A DNA stretch of 16,201 nucleotides from Obelidium mucronatum (taxonomy: Eukaryota; Chytridiomycota; Chytridiomycetes; Chytridiales; Chytriomycetaceae): assembly GCA_025765595.1 (NCBI GenBank), contig JAIVFH010000525.1, positions 1 to 16,201 of the forward strand, given 5' to 3'. The position numbers were made by a program, and so were the translations under genes. The notes beneath the pieces are model-generated. The model made no database searches. It was not told the DNA's origin and saw nothing but the letters and a program-made list of their open reading frames with translations. Below are positions 1-12,867 of the stretch, one piece after another (position 1 is the stretch's first letter; each line of letters begins with the position of its first letter).

Positions 1-856
1 CTACAAAAAAAAAAGGCCGCCCAAACCCTCCGCTTCGCAATCGACAACCTCATCCACACCCCCACCGAAGAAATCCACGTCTTCTTCTCCCTCCCCCCAC
101 CACCTCCACCCTCCTCAAACAAAAAGTCACTGCCCGAATCCGCTCCTTTGTAACCCTCTGCACAGAAAAATACTCTCCCAGAAACTCAACTTGAAACTGT
201 ATATTCTGGATCACCCGCCTCATGACTGCGATCCAGGACCTGTGCATGCAGGTGGACCCCAGAATGCTTGTCATGGGTGGTTGCGACGTTTCGTTTTTGC
301 CGAAAGGCGACGTGGGGGATAAATTGCATTCGGGGACAGGGGCAATGGGGCGTGCGTATTACGCGACAGAGTACCACGCGCCGAGTCCGCACAGTGCACG
401 AGAGAGTCCTGTGTTGACGAGTGCGACAATGAGTGGACGGTCGAGTTATGGCGATTTGGCGGCGACAACGTCGAGTTCAAGTAATTCGAGTAGTGCGAAT
501 CATCATCATCATGGTAGTGGTACGGATTTGATTGGGGGTGCTGTTGCTGGGTTGGGGGATTTGTGGAATTCGTTTTGTGACGCCTGCTTCGGGGTCTGCG
601 GGTGTTGGGAGTGGGGCTGCTGCTGCTGCTGCTGCTGCTTCGAGGAAGGGGAGTTTTGATGTTTCTTCCTATGGTGTGATTCCGGAGGGGAAGAGTGCTT
701 ATATTGTGGAAGGCGCGTTTGCGGATAGTGTTAAGGAGTGTGTTCCAGTTCCTGTTGTTATTGTTCAAGTCAATGTTCATGTGTATAGGGAGAGAGAGAG
801 AGAGAGAAACTGAAGATGAGGCTAGGGTGGGTTGCATGGTGTTTTTGTATGATTGA
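1..856 (+). CDS. Universal stress protein (UspA-fold) domain protein, 3' part, frame-disrupted
   Basis: The 5' end lies outside the window. Conceptual translation shows a Usp-like pattern spread over several frames: LRFAIDNLIHTPTEEIHVFF (like the first helix and second strand), then KVTARIRSFVTLCTEKYSP, then MTAIQDLCMQVDPRMLVMGG (the typical D-P-x-(L/M)-(L/V)-V-M-G core), and finally DSVKECVPVPVVIVQ (the closing S-V-x-x-x-x-P-V-P-V-V-V strand). A Ser/His/Ala-rich insert at about 420-650 lies between the last two. The frame changes near 95, 178, 218 and 575; the stretch 222-575 is read in one frame and 577-813 in another. The stop is at 811-813 as sequenced, or at 854-856 if the AG microsatellite has lost its phase. 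Usp proteins bind nucleotides and act in the cytosol under stress. No introns explain the frame changes. It is either a pseudogene or a region of base-call indels; the family call rests on motif resemblance. Confidence 0.6.
616..639 (+). repeat. (GCT)8 coding trinucleotide repeat
   Basis: Eight tandem GCT units. In the frame that carries the C-terminal Usp strand they encode an Ala run; in the frame used just upstream they would encode Cys, which supports a frame break before this point. Confidence 0.8.
791..806 (+). repeat. (AG)8 dinucleotide repeat at the 3' end of the Usp gene
   Basis: Eight AG units read as Glu-Arg dipeptides just before the stop. A one-base phase change here would extend the protein by about 14 residues, ending at 856. 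Confidence 0.75.
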
Positions 857-1460
857 GTCGCTTTAGGGTGGTTTTTATTCTTCATGTTGGTTTCTGTTCC
901 ATCACCTTATTTTATATATTTGCAGTGAGTTTTGTTAAAAAAGTACACATTATTTGTTTCACATTTGATTCATTATAGAATTTAGATTCAAGGGTTAATC
1001 CTATATTTGATATGAATTATTAATACAACCTTACATGAAATGAGTCAGAATGAGAGAGTTTCATAAGCCAACTCGGAAATAAGACAGAAAAAAAAATCAA
1101 AAAAGCACACATAAATTAGCAGGGATTTTTATTTACTTTATTTGTTTATCCATTATTAGATTTAAACCTTTTTTTGCTTTAGTTTCTTGGTTCTGTCGGA
1201 ATCTCCAAACCCTTAAATCGGCGATCTGACCCCATCCCATGATTACGATAAAACGAGGAGAGGAAACAGTCGCCGCGTCCGCGTAGATTGAACTCCCAGA
1301 CAAAAAAAAACGGTCGTCATAGCCAATGTATAGTTCCAAGACATACTTAAATATTCACATTCCCAAACAAAAAAAAAAACAACCACGCCCGCCCCCCCCC
1401 CCCCCCCCGCCCCCCCCCCCCCCACCCCCCTCTCAACCCCACCCTTTGTTAAAATGATTT
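857..1460. other. Convergent intergenic region between the Usp gene and WDR24
   Basis: This stretch holds the 3' flanks of two converging genes. It is mostly A+T-rich, including 900-1010 and A-runs near 1088-1100 and 1370-1380, and ends in an interrupted poly-C tract. Reading frames inside it give no recognisable protein motif. I see no RNA gene. Confidence 0.6.
1392..1430. repeat. Interrupted poly-C tract (17 C, G, 14 C, A, 6 C)
   Basis: Near-pure cytosine run about 30 nt beyond the stop codon of WDR24. On the WDR24 sense strand it is a G-tract that could form a G-quadruplex in the 3' UTR. Confidence 0.9.
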
Positions 1461-4136
1461 TTATAATGTACATACATGCCCACACCCCGACGCACACTCT
1501 TTACCCCCTTCACTCCCTCCACCCTTCCCAAACCACCAATCCACCATACACCGTAAATGACCGCCATGTTGACATCCATGACACCATGAGAATTGACCTT
1601 TCACCGGCTTATGACTGAAAATTGGGTTTGGTTCAAAAAATGCTCAACAAAAACCAAAAAAAACGAAAAAAAAAAGAGAACACATGTTCTATGAGTTTAC
1701 CAGATAGCGCAAACTGACGTGACTCTCAAACACCGTTCACAAATCCACCCAGGCTGCGGCGCATTCGGTATCGGTTTTCAAACAAAACCCACAACACGTG
1801 TAGAGAGTTGTGGATTCTTGATTCCGCGCCTCGATGGATGGAATCCCGCAACGAGATATCACGTATGTTGCTGTAGACCATGCATTGAATCGATAGAGCA
1901 AGTCTGGTTGTTGTTATGCGAGTTATTTTTTAAATAAAAAAATAAAAAAATAAAATAAAAAAAGAAAGAAAGAAGAAAAAGAGAGGTAAACATCACAACT
2001 CACCGACATACGACGAAATCCACAACTCCTTCATCCCAGGATCCACACGCGTCAAATACCCTTCCAACACCATCAAAATAGAAGCACACATTTGCGCATT
2101 CCCCAACTCTCCATAAAAATTTAAAATATCCAACACCAAGTCTTCCCGATCCAACTGCGGGATCGCCAAATCTTCAAAAACCCAGTTGTTTGCTGCTGCT
2201 GCTGCTGCTGCTGTAGAAGTGGGAGTCGTTACGACTGGAGTCACTGCTGAAAGGGCTCCTGGAACTAACTGCTGATGCCCAAGGTGCCGATGTCGATGAT
2301 GATAATGGTTTTGCTGCTGCTGCGTCACCGCTCCCGTCGTCAGTCCCCCATTTCCTCCCGCCCACCCAGCCAAAACCGCCTGCCCCAAAAACCCCTTCCC
2401 TCCGACACCACCACCTCCGCCACCACCACCACTCACAACACTACTCCCAGTATCATCGCTATCATACCCTTCACTACTCAACCCAATATCAATCCCCGCG
2501 CCCCCGCCTCCCCCTCCACGGTCAACATCATTCAAACCACCACCACCGGCACGGTCATCTCCAACACCACTCACAACAACACCTCGCTTGAACCAAGCCG
2601 CACCAGAATACTGTAACGCGCCGCCGCCCCCAACACCTGCACCCAAGAACCCAGGATGTCCCCCGCCCACGCCTACACCCGCGCCGCCGCCGCCGCCGCC
2701 GCCAGTAATAGCATGATGCAGCCCCCGCTTCGCTGCCTTCAACGCGAGGCCGTTGAACCGGAAATCTTCTTCATCGCTGTCATCGTCGCTGTCGTATTCA
2801 TCTTCAGAGTCGTCATTATGCTGTTGCTGTTGTTGCTGCTGCTGAGAGAACGGTTTACCATGTGACGACGGCGCGGCATGGGAAAGGAGATGTAATTGGT
2901 TCGTTGGTAGTGGTACTGGTGGTGCGTGGGTTGCTGTTGGAGTTGTTGTTGTTGTTGTGGTTGTTGTTGTTGCGGGGGTTGTGAATTGTGGTGGTGGTGT
3001 TGCGAGGCTTCCGATTAGAGGTGTGGTTTTTGTGCTGTTTGCTGTTGTTGCATCTGTAGCTGCGGCAGTTATATGCTGTTGAATTGGAGAATGAATTGTG
3101 GATGATGATGAGTTGTTGGAGTGGTGGTGGTGGTGGCTGCTTGTGTTTGTGGCGTGACGCGAATGAAGGGGGTGTTGCCCGAGAGTCAGTAAATCGGCAC
3201 CGCTGCCTCCGGGTGTCTTTTTAAACATTCGCTGCTCGGGTTCTCGTGGGACTTCGATTCCAAAGAGGAGTTGGAGAAACGCCCATGTTTGGGATGCGCG
3301 AGGAAGATCTAATCTTGCTGCAGCCTTTTTTTTTCGCGAATGATTGAAAAAAAAAGTCAGGGGAATATATATAAGTTAAATAAAAAAATAAAAAAAAATA
3401 ATAAAAAAATTAAACCTCTGAATTGGTTTTACACATTTGCCAAATCTCATCACAACTAGCCTTTTGAATAGCACTGCCGCCTTTTTTCCGCTTACTTGAG
3501 AGGTTCTTTCCCAAATCATACTGAAAAGCAAGCTGAAGAAACGAAACGTCATTGAATCCACCAGTTTCGTAAACGGCGATTAGTTGCTTCAATGGACCAG
3601 AGTGTGGGCTTTTGATTACATTCGATGAAATGGGAGATAAAGGGGTATTATTGCTGGTGTTGTTGTTGGGGAGCTGTGTATTTGTGATTGGTGGGGAAGA
3701 GGGTGTGGAATTAATCGCTGGTAAGGAGCCTGAATGGGTGCTTCCATTGGCGGCTGTTAATCCAGCAACAGACGGGTGCTGGATGTTGCTGGTGGGATAT
3801 AATTTTTTGGCTGTAAGAGATTGACGGTTTGACGAAGAGGAAGCTGAAGGTCGTGGGGGAGATGACATTGGTTGCAAAGCCAACGGAACTATAGGCGGCG
3901 AAGTCCTCATTTCTGAGTTATCGAGAGCCGGTGTATGTGAGTGTTGTTGAGGAAGCGAGAATGTATAATCGCCAAATTGATTCCAGCCGCCAGCACATGG
4001 AGGTAGTAGTTCATAAGGATGATAGCCAGCTACTTCCAAATCTTGTCTGACAAAAGTATGATCTTTTGAAACGGACCATATAACGTCCGAGTCCTGCCAT
4101 AAGAAGTCTTGATGGAAAATGGTTGTCACTTATTAG

Positions 4137-4175
<39 letters not shown>

Positions 4176-5307
4176 CCACACAACAAACCTGTAATGGGTC
4201 CATCATGCTCTTCTACAGCCCATTCAGCAACATATCCCCGTCCCAAATCCCAGACACTCAGTTTGGAATCAACAGCCAACGAACAAGAAGCAATCTGATG
4301 AGCAGAAGAGGACGAAAAAGGACTTGGCCTCCAAGCGATTCGAGCGACATGAGAACTTGTTTGGATAGTCTGAAACGGTTTCCTTCCTTCTGCCTTGGTA
4401 TCCCAAAACTTGATCACCTTGTCACGACCGGCACTGGCAAATACATTGCCGTCGGGATGCCAGTCGATGGTAAGAGCCAGGCCGAAATGGGCACTCCATC
4501 GGCGTTCTGGTTCATTTGGTTTTCGAATATCCCACTTTTGCACATCCTATGGGGGAGAGAGTGTGTGTGTGTGTGGAATCAAGATTCAATGATGAAGTTG
4601 TCAAAACGCACCCCGTTCTCAAAGGCAGCAATGAATTCGAATGCAGCCGTGGGACTGAATTGCACGTCGCGCACCTTGTCCGCGCGCCCCTCGAATGTCG
4701 CAGACGAGTTGCCGCGTTCGCGCAGGTCCCACAGCTTGATGGAGGCGTCCTGGCACGCGCTCAGCAGCAGCGGGTCAGCGTGGTGGAACGACAGACGGTT
4801 CACGGACTGGTCGTGCTCCTTGAAGACGCGCAGCAGCTTTCCCGCGCTTGCGCTTGCGCTTGCGGCCCTGTCAGCGTCCCACAGCACGATGTCGCCGTTG
4901 AGGTGGGCGGACGCGACGGCGCTCGGCGCGTAGCTGCGCGCCCACTTTGCGTCCGTCAGCGCGTAGTTGAGGCGCGCGCCGCCTGCGCCGCCGCCGCCGC
5001 CGCTGCGCAGGTTCGCCGTCTCGCGCAGCTCGCGCTCAAACACGGCGACAACCTTCAGCACGTCTTTGCCGCCGACGACGCCGCGCGACCCGTCCGGCGA
5101 AGCGCTGAGCACCGCCAGCGGCGACGCGAGCCGGCAGCGCAGCGTCTTGAGAAGCTTCGGCTTCGGCTTCGGCGCCGTGTCCGGGGGCGGCGCTTCGGCG
5201 CCCGGAGACGGTGACTGAGACTGCTGCCCGTGCCGTCCGCCGTCCGCGTCGAGAAAGACGCTGCTCGCACTGCTGCGCGCGATCGCCGCATACGTCGGGC
5301 CCTGCAT
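1461..5307 (-). CDS. WDR24: WDR24/Sea2 (Rtc1) homologue, GATOR2/SEACAT subunit, six exons
   Basis: Exons on the minus strand: 5307-4612, 4546-4189, 4107-3416, 3324-2004, 1903-1701, 1614-1461, giving about 1,140 aa if one excess base is ignored. Exons 1-3 encode WD40 repeats (DASIKLWDLRERG, DVQKWDIRK, DKVIKFWDTKAEG, SKLSVWDLGRGYV, DVIWSVSKDHTF). Exon 3 ends and exon 4 begins with MCKTNSE and AAARLDLPRASQTWAFLQLL, matching the C-E-H-N...Q-T-W region of WDR24. A long low-complexity linker (Thr, His, Gln, Asp/Glu, Gly runs) precedes LVLDILNFYGELGNAQMCAS and SSYVDLLYRFNAWSTA, the conserved alpha-solenoid. The C-terminus is a Cys/His zinc domain: TLYTCCGFCLKT, CERCLRV, CAICHKPVKG, WCHGCQHGGHL, CASGCGHVCTL. 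WDR24/Sea2 works in GATOR2/SEACAT at the vacuole or lysosome, upstream of TORC1. As sequenced, a one-base excess near 1742-1745 stops translation after about 1,077 residues, inside the zinc domain. The gene is divergent from kinase A. Confidence 0.93.
1615..1700 (-). other. WDR24 intron 5 (86 nt)
   Basis: Donor GTAAAC and acceptor TTTTCAG. Joining the exons restores a TGT codon, completing C-A-I-C-H-K-P-V-K-G of the zinc domain. Confidence 0.88.
1904..2003 (-). other. WDR24 intron 4 (100 nt)
   Basis: Donor GTGAGT, pyrimidine-rich interior, acceptor CAACCAG. The join gives S-S-Y-V-D-L-L-Y-R-F, matching the conserved WDR24 S-Y-x-D-L-L-x-R segment. Confidence 0.88.
3325..3415 (-). other. WDR24 intron 3 (91 nt) with an A-run acceptor
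   Basis: Donor GTTTAA. The only phase-0 acceptor that restores the conserved protein lies at the end of a run of nine A followed by G, just before GCTGCAGC. The joined protein aligns without gap to the C-x-x-N...Q-T-W block of WDR24. Confidence 0.75.
4108..4188 (-). other. WDR24 intron 2 (81 nt) carrying a poly-T tract (sense)
   Basis: Donor GTTTGT and acceptor CCATCAAG. The join yields H-D-G-P-I-T-D-F-L-W. About 37 of its bases are one uninterrupted T-run on the sense strand. Confidence 0.85.
4137..4173. repeat. A37 mononucleotide tract inside WDR24 intron 2
   Basis: Uninterrupted adenines on the plus strand, so thymines in the WDR24 transcript direction. Confidence 0.9.
4547..4611 (-). 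other. WDR24 intron 1 (65 nt) with a CA/GT microsatellite
   Basis: Donor GTGCGT and acceptor CCCATAG. The join gives F-E-N-G-D-V-Q-K-W-D, a standard WD-repeat end. A (GT)n run at about 4560-4575 lies within it. Confidence 0.88.
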
Positions 5308-5364
5308 CTATTCTGCTGATGTTCTACTGATGTTCTACAGAACAATAAAACTATTCTATCCAAA

Positions 5365-5397
5365 TGCATTTGCATTTGCATTGCATTCGATTGCATT
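5365..5397. repeat. Five clustered TGCATT motifs
   Basis: Copies start at 5365, 5371, 5377, 5382 and 5392. They could be binding sites or simple-sequence expansion; the sequence alone does not decide. Confidence 0.6.
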
Positions 5398-5535
5398 CTG
5401 CTTTAAACTGAAAACAGTAGTGGCTCCTATTTTTGGAATTGCCTTCTGGAACCATCTAAAGTGGTCACACGGATTCCGTCCACACTCAAAAGCCTCTCTA
5501 AGAGTCTAAACACTGTCGAGTCTTTCCCTCGATCT

Positions 5536-5618
5536 GAGAAATAATCACTATTGCAAGAAATACATCTCCGTGCTCTAGTCTCCGACAAGAGAAATAGTCA
5601 CTATTGCAAGAAATACAT
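5536..5618. repeat. 30-nt direct repeat upstream of kinase A
   Basis: Copies at 5536-5565 and 5589-5618 differ at one base (A or G in GAGAAATA[A/G]TC), with start-to-start spacing of 53 nt. The second copy ends two bases before the ATG at 5621, so it probably lies in the 5' UTR. Confidence 0.85.
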
Positions 5619-5620
5619 AC

Positions 5621-7249
5621 ATGAAAACCCCTTCCCAGTCTACAGCGCTACCGAATCAAACAGCTGCCGAGACCGATACCCTTCAAAATAGACCTTTGAT
5701 TCATCATTTTGCTCGATTGTTTCCAAATTTCTTGAGCAAGAATCAGAAGAACCCCTGTCGTTCAACTTCGGAATACAATCTAGTACCTTTACCCAAAGAG
5801 CCAGGTCGAAACTCTGATGCAACGTTGCGAGATTCTCAAAGTCATGACTCGTCCCTATCTTGTCACTTTGATAACCGGCGGTTGTCCTTCAAAAAGCGCC
5901 GTCCGTCTACTATCATACCATCAGCAAATTCCAAGAATGACTTGGATACTCATGATAGTTTTGATGAGCCGTTAGCTACCACTGAAAATCGCACCGTATT
6001 CCCAACGACATTCCGCTCTCATTCAGATGCCAGTGATTCTGACAGCAATGACTCAACCACCTTTGCTCCCATAAAACTGAAAAGATCAAAAGCAGTCGTC
6101 AAGCCACATGTATCAGCTAGTATCAATCGAAGAAACTTACTTGAACCGATTTCAGCATTTAAAGATCGATTGAATCCAATTGCCATCCAGCCCCCATACC
6201 CACTCAATCGAGACTGGAGTAACCATGACAGCAACGTACAATCACCAAACGGTACCTTCAAAAAACGAATCAATGACTTGGAGTTGCCACAACAACCTCC
6301 TTCAGCCATCCTGCTTCCTGAAAACTCCAAGACTGCAGCATCAGACATATCTCGATTTCCTACGCCGCCACCACCACCACCACCACTACCACTTGCCTAT
6401 TCACAACGTATTTCGTTAAACTCTATAGCCACAGCTCAAGGAAGCAGCAGTGAATCGCTTCACGTCCAATCCCCCCTCCTCGATTCACCACCAAACACCA
6501 CCACCCAAACCAAATCACCCAAAAAGTCAATATCCTTTTCCGGATTAGGAAAACCCGAAAACTGTATCAATAGGGCCAACAAACCGTACTACACATCCTC
6601 CGCCTCTTGCACCTCCTTCTCCTCCTCCACGTCCCTTCTCCTTTTGAATTCTTTGAAATCTTCTGTTAATTCCTTCTTGTTGGTAAAGTCATCAACATCC
6701 GTTTCGATAATCGAAAATGCGGGGCCGGTGCCGCCGCCGCCAATGCTACCACAAACACCATCATATCCATCACAAAAGAATAACGTGATTGAAACAAGCG
6801 TGATTTACGATAAACGCGATTCAAGCCACAGTTTTGGATCAAATTACAGTGTTGCTGCCGGAGGTGATGCTGCTGGAGTTGGTGGTGATTTCTCTGCTGG
6901 CAAAATCAATCAGTATTTCATTATGGGAGAGATTGGATCTGGATCCTATGGAAAAGTATGTCTCTGTCAGAATGAAGAGACGGATCGATATTTTGCTTGT
7001 AAAGTTGTGAGTAAAAGCAAGTTGCGGAAAAAGTTTCGGTGGAGTTTGTTTAGAAGGGGTGGGGGTGGTGGTGGTGGTGGTGGTGGTTGTTTGAAGGAGG
7101 ACAGAGGCGGGCCAGATCCTTTGTTGCAACCCATCCAAAAGGAGATTGCTATTTTGAAAAAACTGTCGAATCATCATCGGAATATTAATTCGTTGGTCGA
7201 AGTTTTGGATGATGAGAAGGAGGATAATTTGTATATGAGTATGTTCTTT

Positions 7250-7283
<34 letters not shown>

Positions 7284-8194
7284 TTTTTTTTTCGACTCTT
7301 TAACCAAATCTTTCTCTCGCCCAGTTTTCGAACTTTGTGAATATGGACCAGTCATGGTCCCGAAATTACACGAAGTGGTTCGACCGTTTTCTGAAAAACT
7401 AGCTCGACACTACTTTAGAGAGCTTGTACTTGGTATAGAGTATTGTGAGTCCATCATCCTTCTCTTTTTTTTTCTATGTATACTCTCCATGTTTTTAAAC
7501 GAATCCAAAAACAGTGCATTATAATAGAATAATCCATCGCGACATCAAACCAGAGAACTTGCTGTTAACAATCGACAACACACTGCAAATCTCGGATTTT
7601 GGCATCTCCCACATTTTCCAAGAGGAAGGCGAGGATGAATTTGAAGACGTCAACACGTCCCCGCTATTCTGTCCCCCAGAAGCGTGCAATAGTAAGGAAC
7701 CCACCCTCTCTCTCTCTCTCTTTTTTATTTCATTTTATCAAGGGAATGACCTTTAACTTTTATGTTTGTTATTCTCGATTCTGACAGTGGACGGGGATAC
7801 CATTGAAGCAAGCGTCAAAGGCACATCATTCGACATTTGGTCCATGGGAATCACATTATTCTGCTTCGTGCACGGACACTGCCCCTTCGAAGACGACTGC
7901 CTCCCAGACCTATACACCAAAATAAACAACGACACTCCCCAAATCTCAAACACACTGAGCCCCGCCTTGCAACACCTGATTCTCCAAATGCTCTCCAAAG
8001 ACCCACTCCAACGACCCACGATTCGTCAGATCCGAAGAAATGAGTGGGTTGTTGGTTATGGATCGGAGCCGCTTGTGTCGGAGGATGTGAATTGTGTTGT
8101 GGAGGCTGTGACGGAGGAGGATGTTTCGAATGCGCTTGTGCGGATATCTGTGTTTGAGAAAATTAGAAAGTTGTTCAAGAAGAATTTGAAGTAG
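5621..8194 (+). CDS. CaMKK-type serine/threonine protein kinase (kinase A), four exons
   Basis: Exons 5621-7238, 7325-7444, 7515-7691 and 7788-8194 encode 773 aa. Residues 1-427 are a Ser/Pro-rich, mostly disordered extension with a PKA-like R-R-L-S site near residue 89 and poly-Pro runs. The kinase domain starts at KINQYFIMGEIGSGSYGKV (about 428) with catalytic Lys 461 (ACKVV), a Gly10 run at 480-489 in the position of the CaMKK Arg/Pro insert, NLYMIFELCEYGPVM, HRDIKPEN (Asp about 589), DFG (about 607) and [12 protein letters not shown] in the activation segment. The C-lobe has FDIWSMGITLFCFVHGHCPF and the CaMKK signature GSEPLVSED...VTEED. It ends in a basic amphipathic tail, RISVFEKIRKLFKKNLK, like a calmodulin-binding/autoinhibitory segment. 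CaMKK-family kinases activate AMPK/Snf1-type kinases. It is a tandem paralogue of kinase B and reads without a frame break. Confidence 0.93.
7058..7087 (+). repeat. Gly10-encoding GGT repeat in the kinase A insert
   Basis: Nine GGT codons and one GGG encode ten glycines between beta-3 and helix C. The kinase B counterpart lacks the run, so it probably grew by slippage after duplication. Confidence 0.85.
7239..7324 (+). other. Kinase A intron 1 (86 nt)
   Basis: Donor GTATGT and acceptor CGCCCAG. The join gives N-L-Y-M-I-F-E-L-C-E-Y. It sits at the same position and phase as kinase B intron 1. Confidence 0.9.
7251..7282. repeat. T32 mononucleotide tract in kinase A intron 1
   Basis: Uninterrupted thymines on the sense strand, followed by G and another seven T. 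Confidence 0.9.
7445..7514 (+). other. Kinase A intron 2 (70 nt)
   Basis: Donor GTGAGT and acceptor AAAACAG. The join restores G-I-E-Y-L-H-Y before the HRD loop, at the same position as kinase B intron 2. Confidence 0.9.
7692..7787 (+). other. Kinase A intron 3 (96 nt)
   Basis: Donor GTAAGG, a CT-rich stretch, acceptor CTGACAG. The join gives P-P-E-A-C-N-M-D-G, at the same position as kinase B intron 3. Confidence 0.9.
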
Positions 8195-8245
8195 ATCTTT
8201 TTTTTTTATGTGTGCAAGTCATTAACAAATGCGAATACGTTTTAG

Positions 8246-8251
8246 AATAAA
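8246..8251 (+). terminator. Probable polyadenylation signal of kinase A
   Basis: AATAAA 52 nt after the stop codon, within an A/T-rich stretch. Confidence 0.55.
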
Positions 8252-8280
8252 TATTAAATAAAAAATTAAAAGGATTATCA

Positions 8281-8313
<33 letters not shown>
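8281..8313. repeat. G33 mononucleotide tract
   Basis: Thirty-three uninterrupted guanines just after the presumed kinase A 3' end. Such a run can form G-quadruplexes and is prone to slippage and base-call error. Confidence 0.9.
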
Positions 8314-8548
8314 CTTTGTCATTGTTCGGTTTTTTTTGTTTTTTTGGTCTCGCCTCGAAAAATCCGCCAATACTCATTTTCGTTAGAAAAAGTGGGGGGC
8401 AGGAGCTACTTTTTCAGTTCAATATTCCATTTCTGGGTCTGAAAAGAAGGGGGGAAAAAGCTGCTGCATCTCTTAAAGATCTGTTTGAGTTTCTTACCAG
8501 TTTTGATTACACGTTTAAATCACCCCCCTATTTTCCCAACAACAAACA

Positions 8549-12653
<4,105 letters not shown>

Positions 12654-12867
12654 AACCCAACCACTTGAATTGAAACAGTTTTTATTCTTCGACTCAGACA
12701 CACCACAACACAACCACACCCACCACACAAACGAAACCAACAAAAGTATAAATAACCATATAAAAGAAAAATTAATAAAAAAAAACAAACTGAAGAGATG
12801 GTGACAAACACCTCTAAAAAAATATGGATACGCTCAAGTGCAAAACTACAACCTCTGTAGCTTTATA
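12654..12867. other. Convergent intergenic region between kinase B and MIF2
   Basis: An A/C-rich then A/T-rich stretch that holds both 3' ends. An AATAAA on the plus strand at about 12774-12779 could serve kinase B. No gene is visible. Confidence 0.5.

Larger units (their letters stand above)
5308..5620. promoter_or_regulatory. Divergent promoter region of WDR24 and kinase A
   Basis: These 313 nt separate two divergent start codons. Next to WDR24 there is an 11-nt tandem pair (CTGATGTTCTA at 5316-5326 and 5327-5337) and five TGCATT copies within 5365-5397. Next to kinase A there is a 30-nt direct repeat. I cannot identify a TATA box with confidence. A shared control region is an inference from the arrangement. 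Confidence 0.55.
8195..8548. promoter_or_regulatory. Intergenic region between kinases A and B
   Basis: It contains an AATAAA polyadenylation-type signal for kinase A at 8246-8251, a G33 tract, and about 235 nt of mixed sequence before the kinase B start codon. I see no conserved core promoter element and no gene. Confidence 0.55.

Noticed and set aside
1392..1430. Telomere-like or centromeric repeat
   Set aside because: The run is plain interrupted poly-C with no telomere-type unit such as TTAGGG.
1719..1937. 72-codon plus-strand frame
   Set aside because: It is antisense to WDR24 exon 5, whose protein (solenoid end and first Cys pairs) is conserved.
4109..5214. Long plus-strand open frames (274 and 232 codons) opposite WDR24 exons 1-2
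   Set aside because: They are antisense to conserved WD40 coding sequence, start within an intronic poly-A tract or inside an exon, and contain no recognisable domain. High GC in this part suppresses stop codons.
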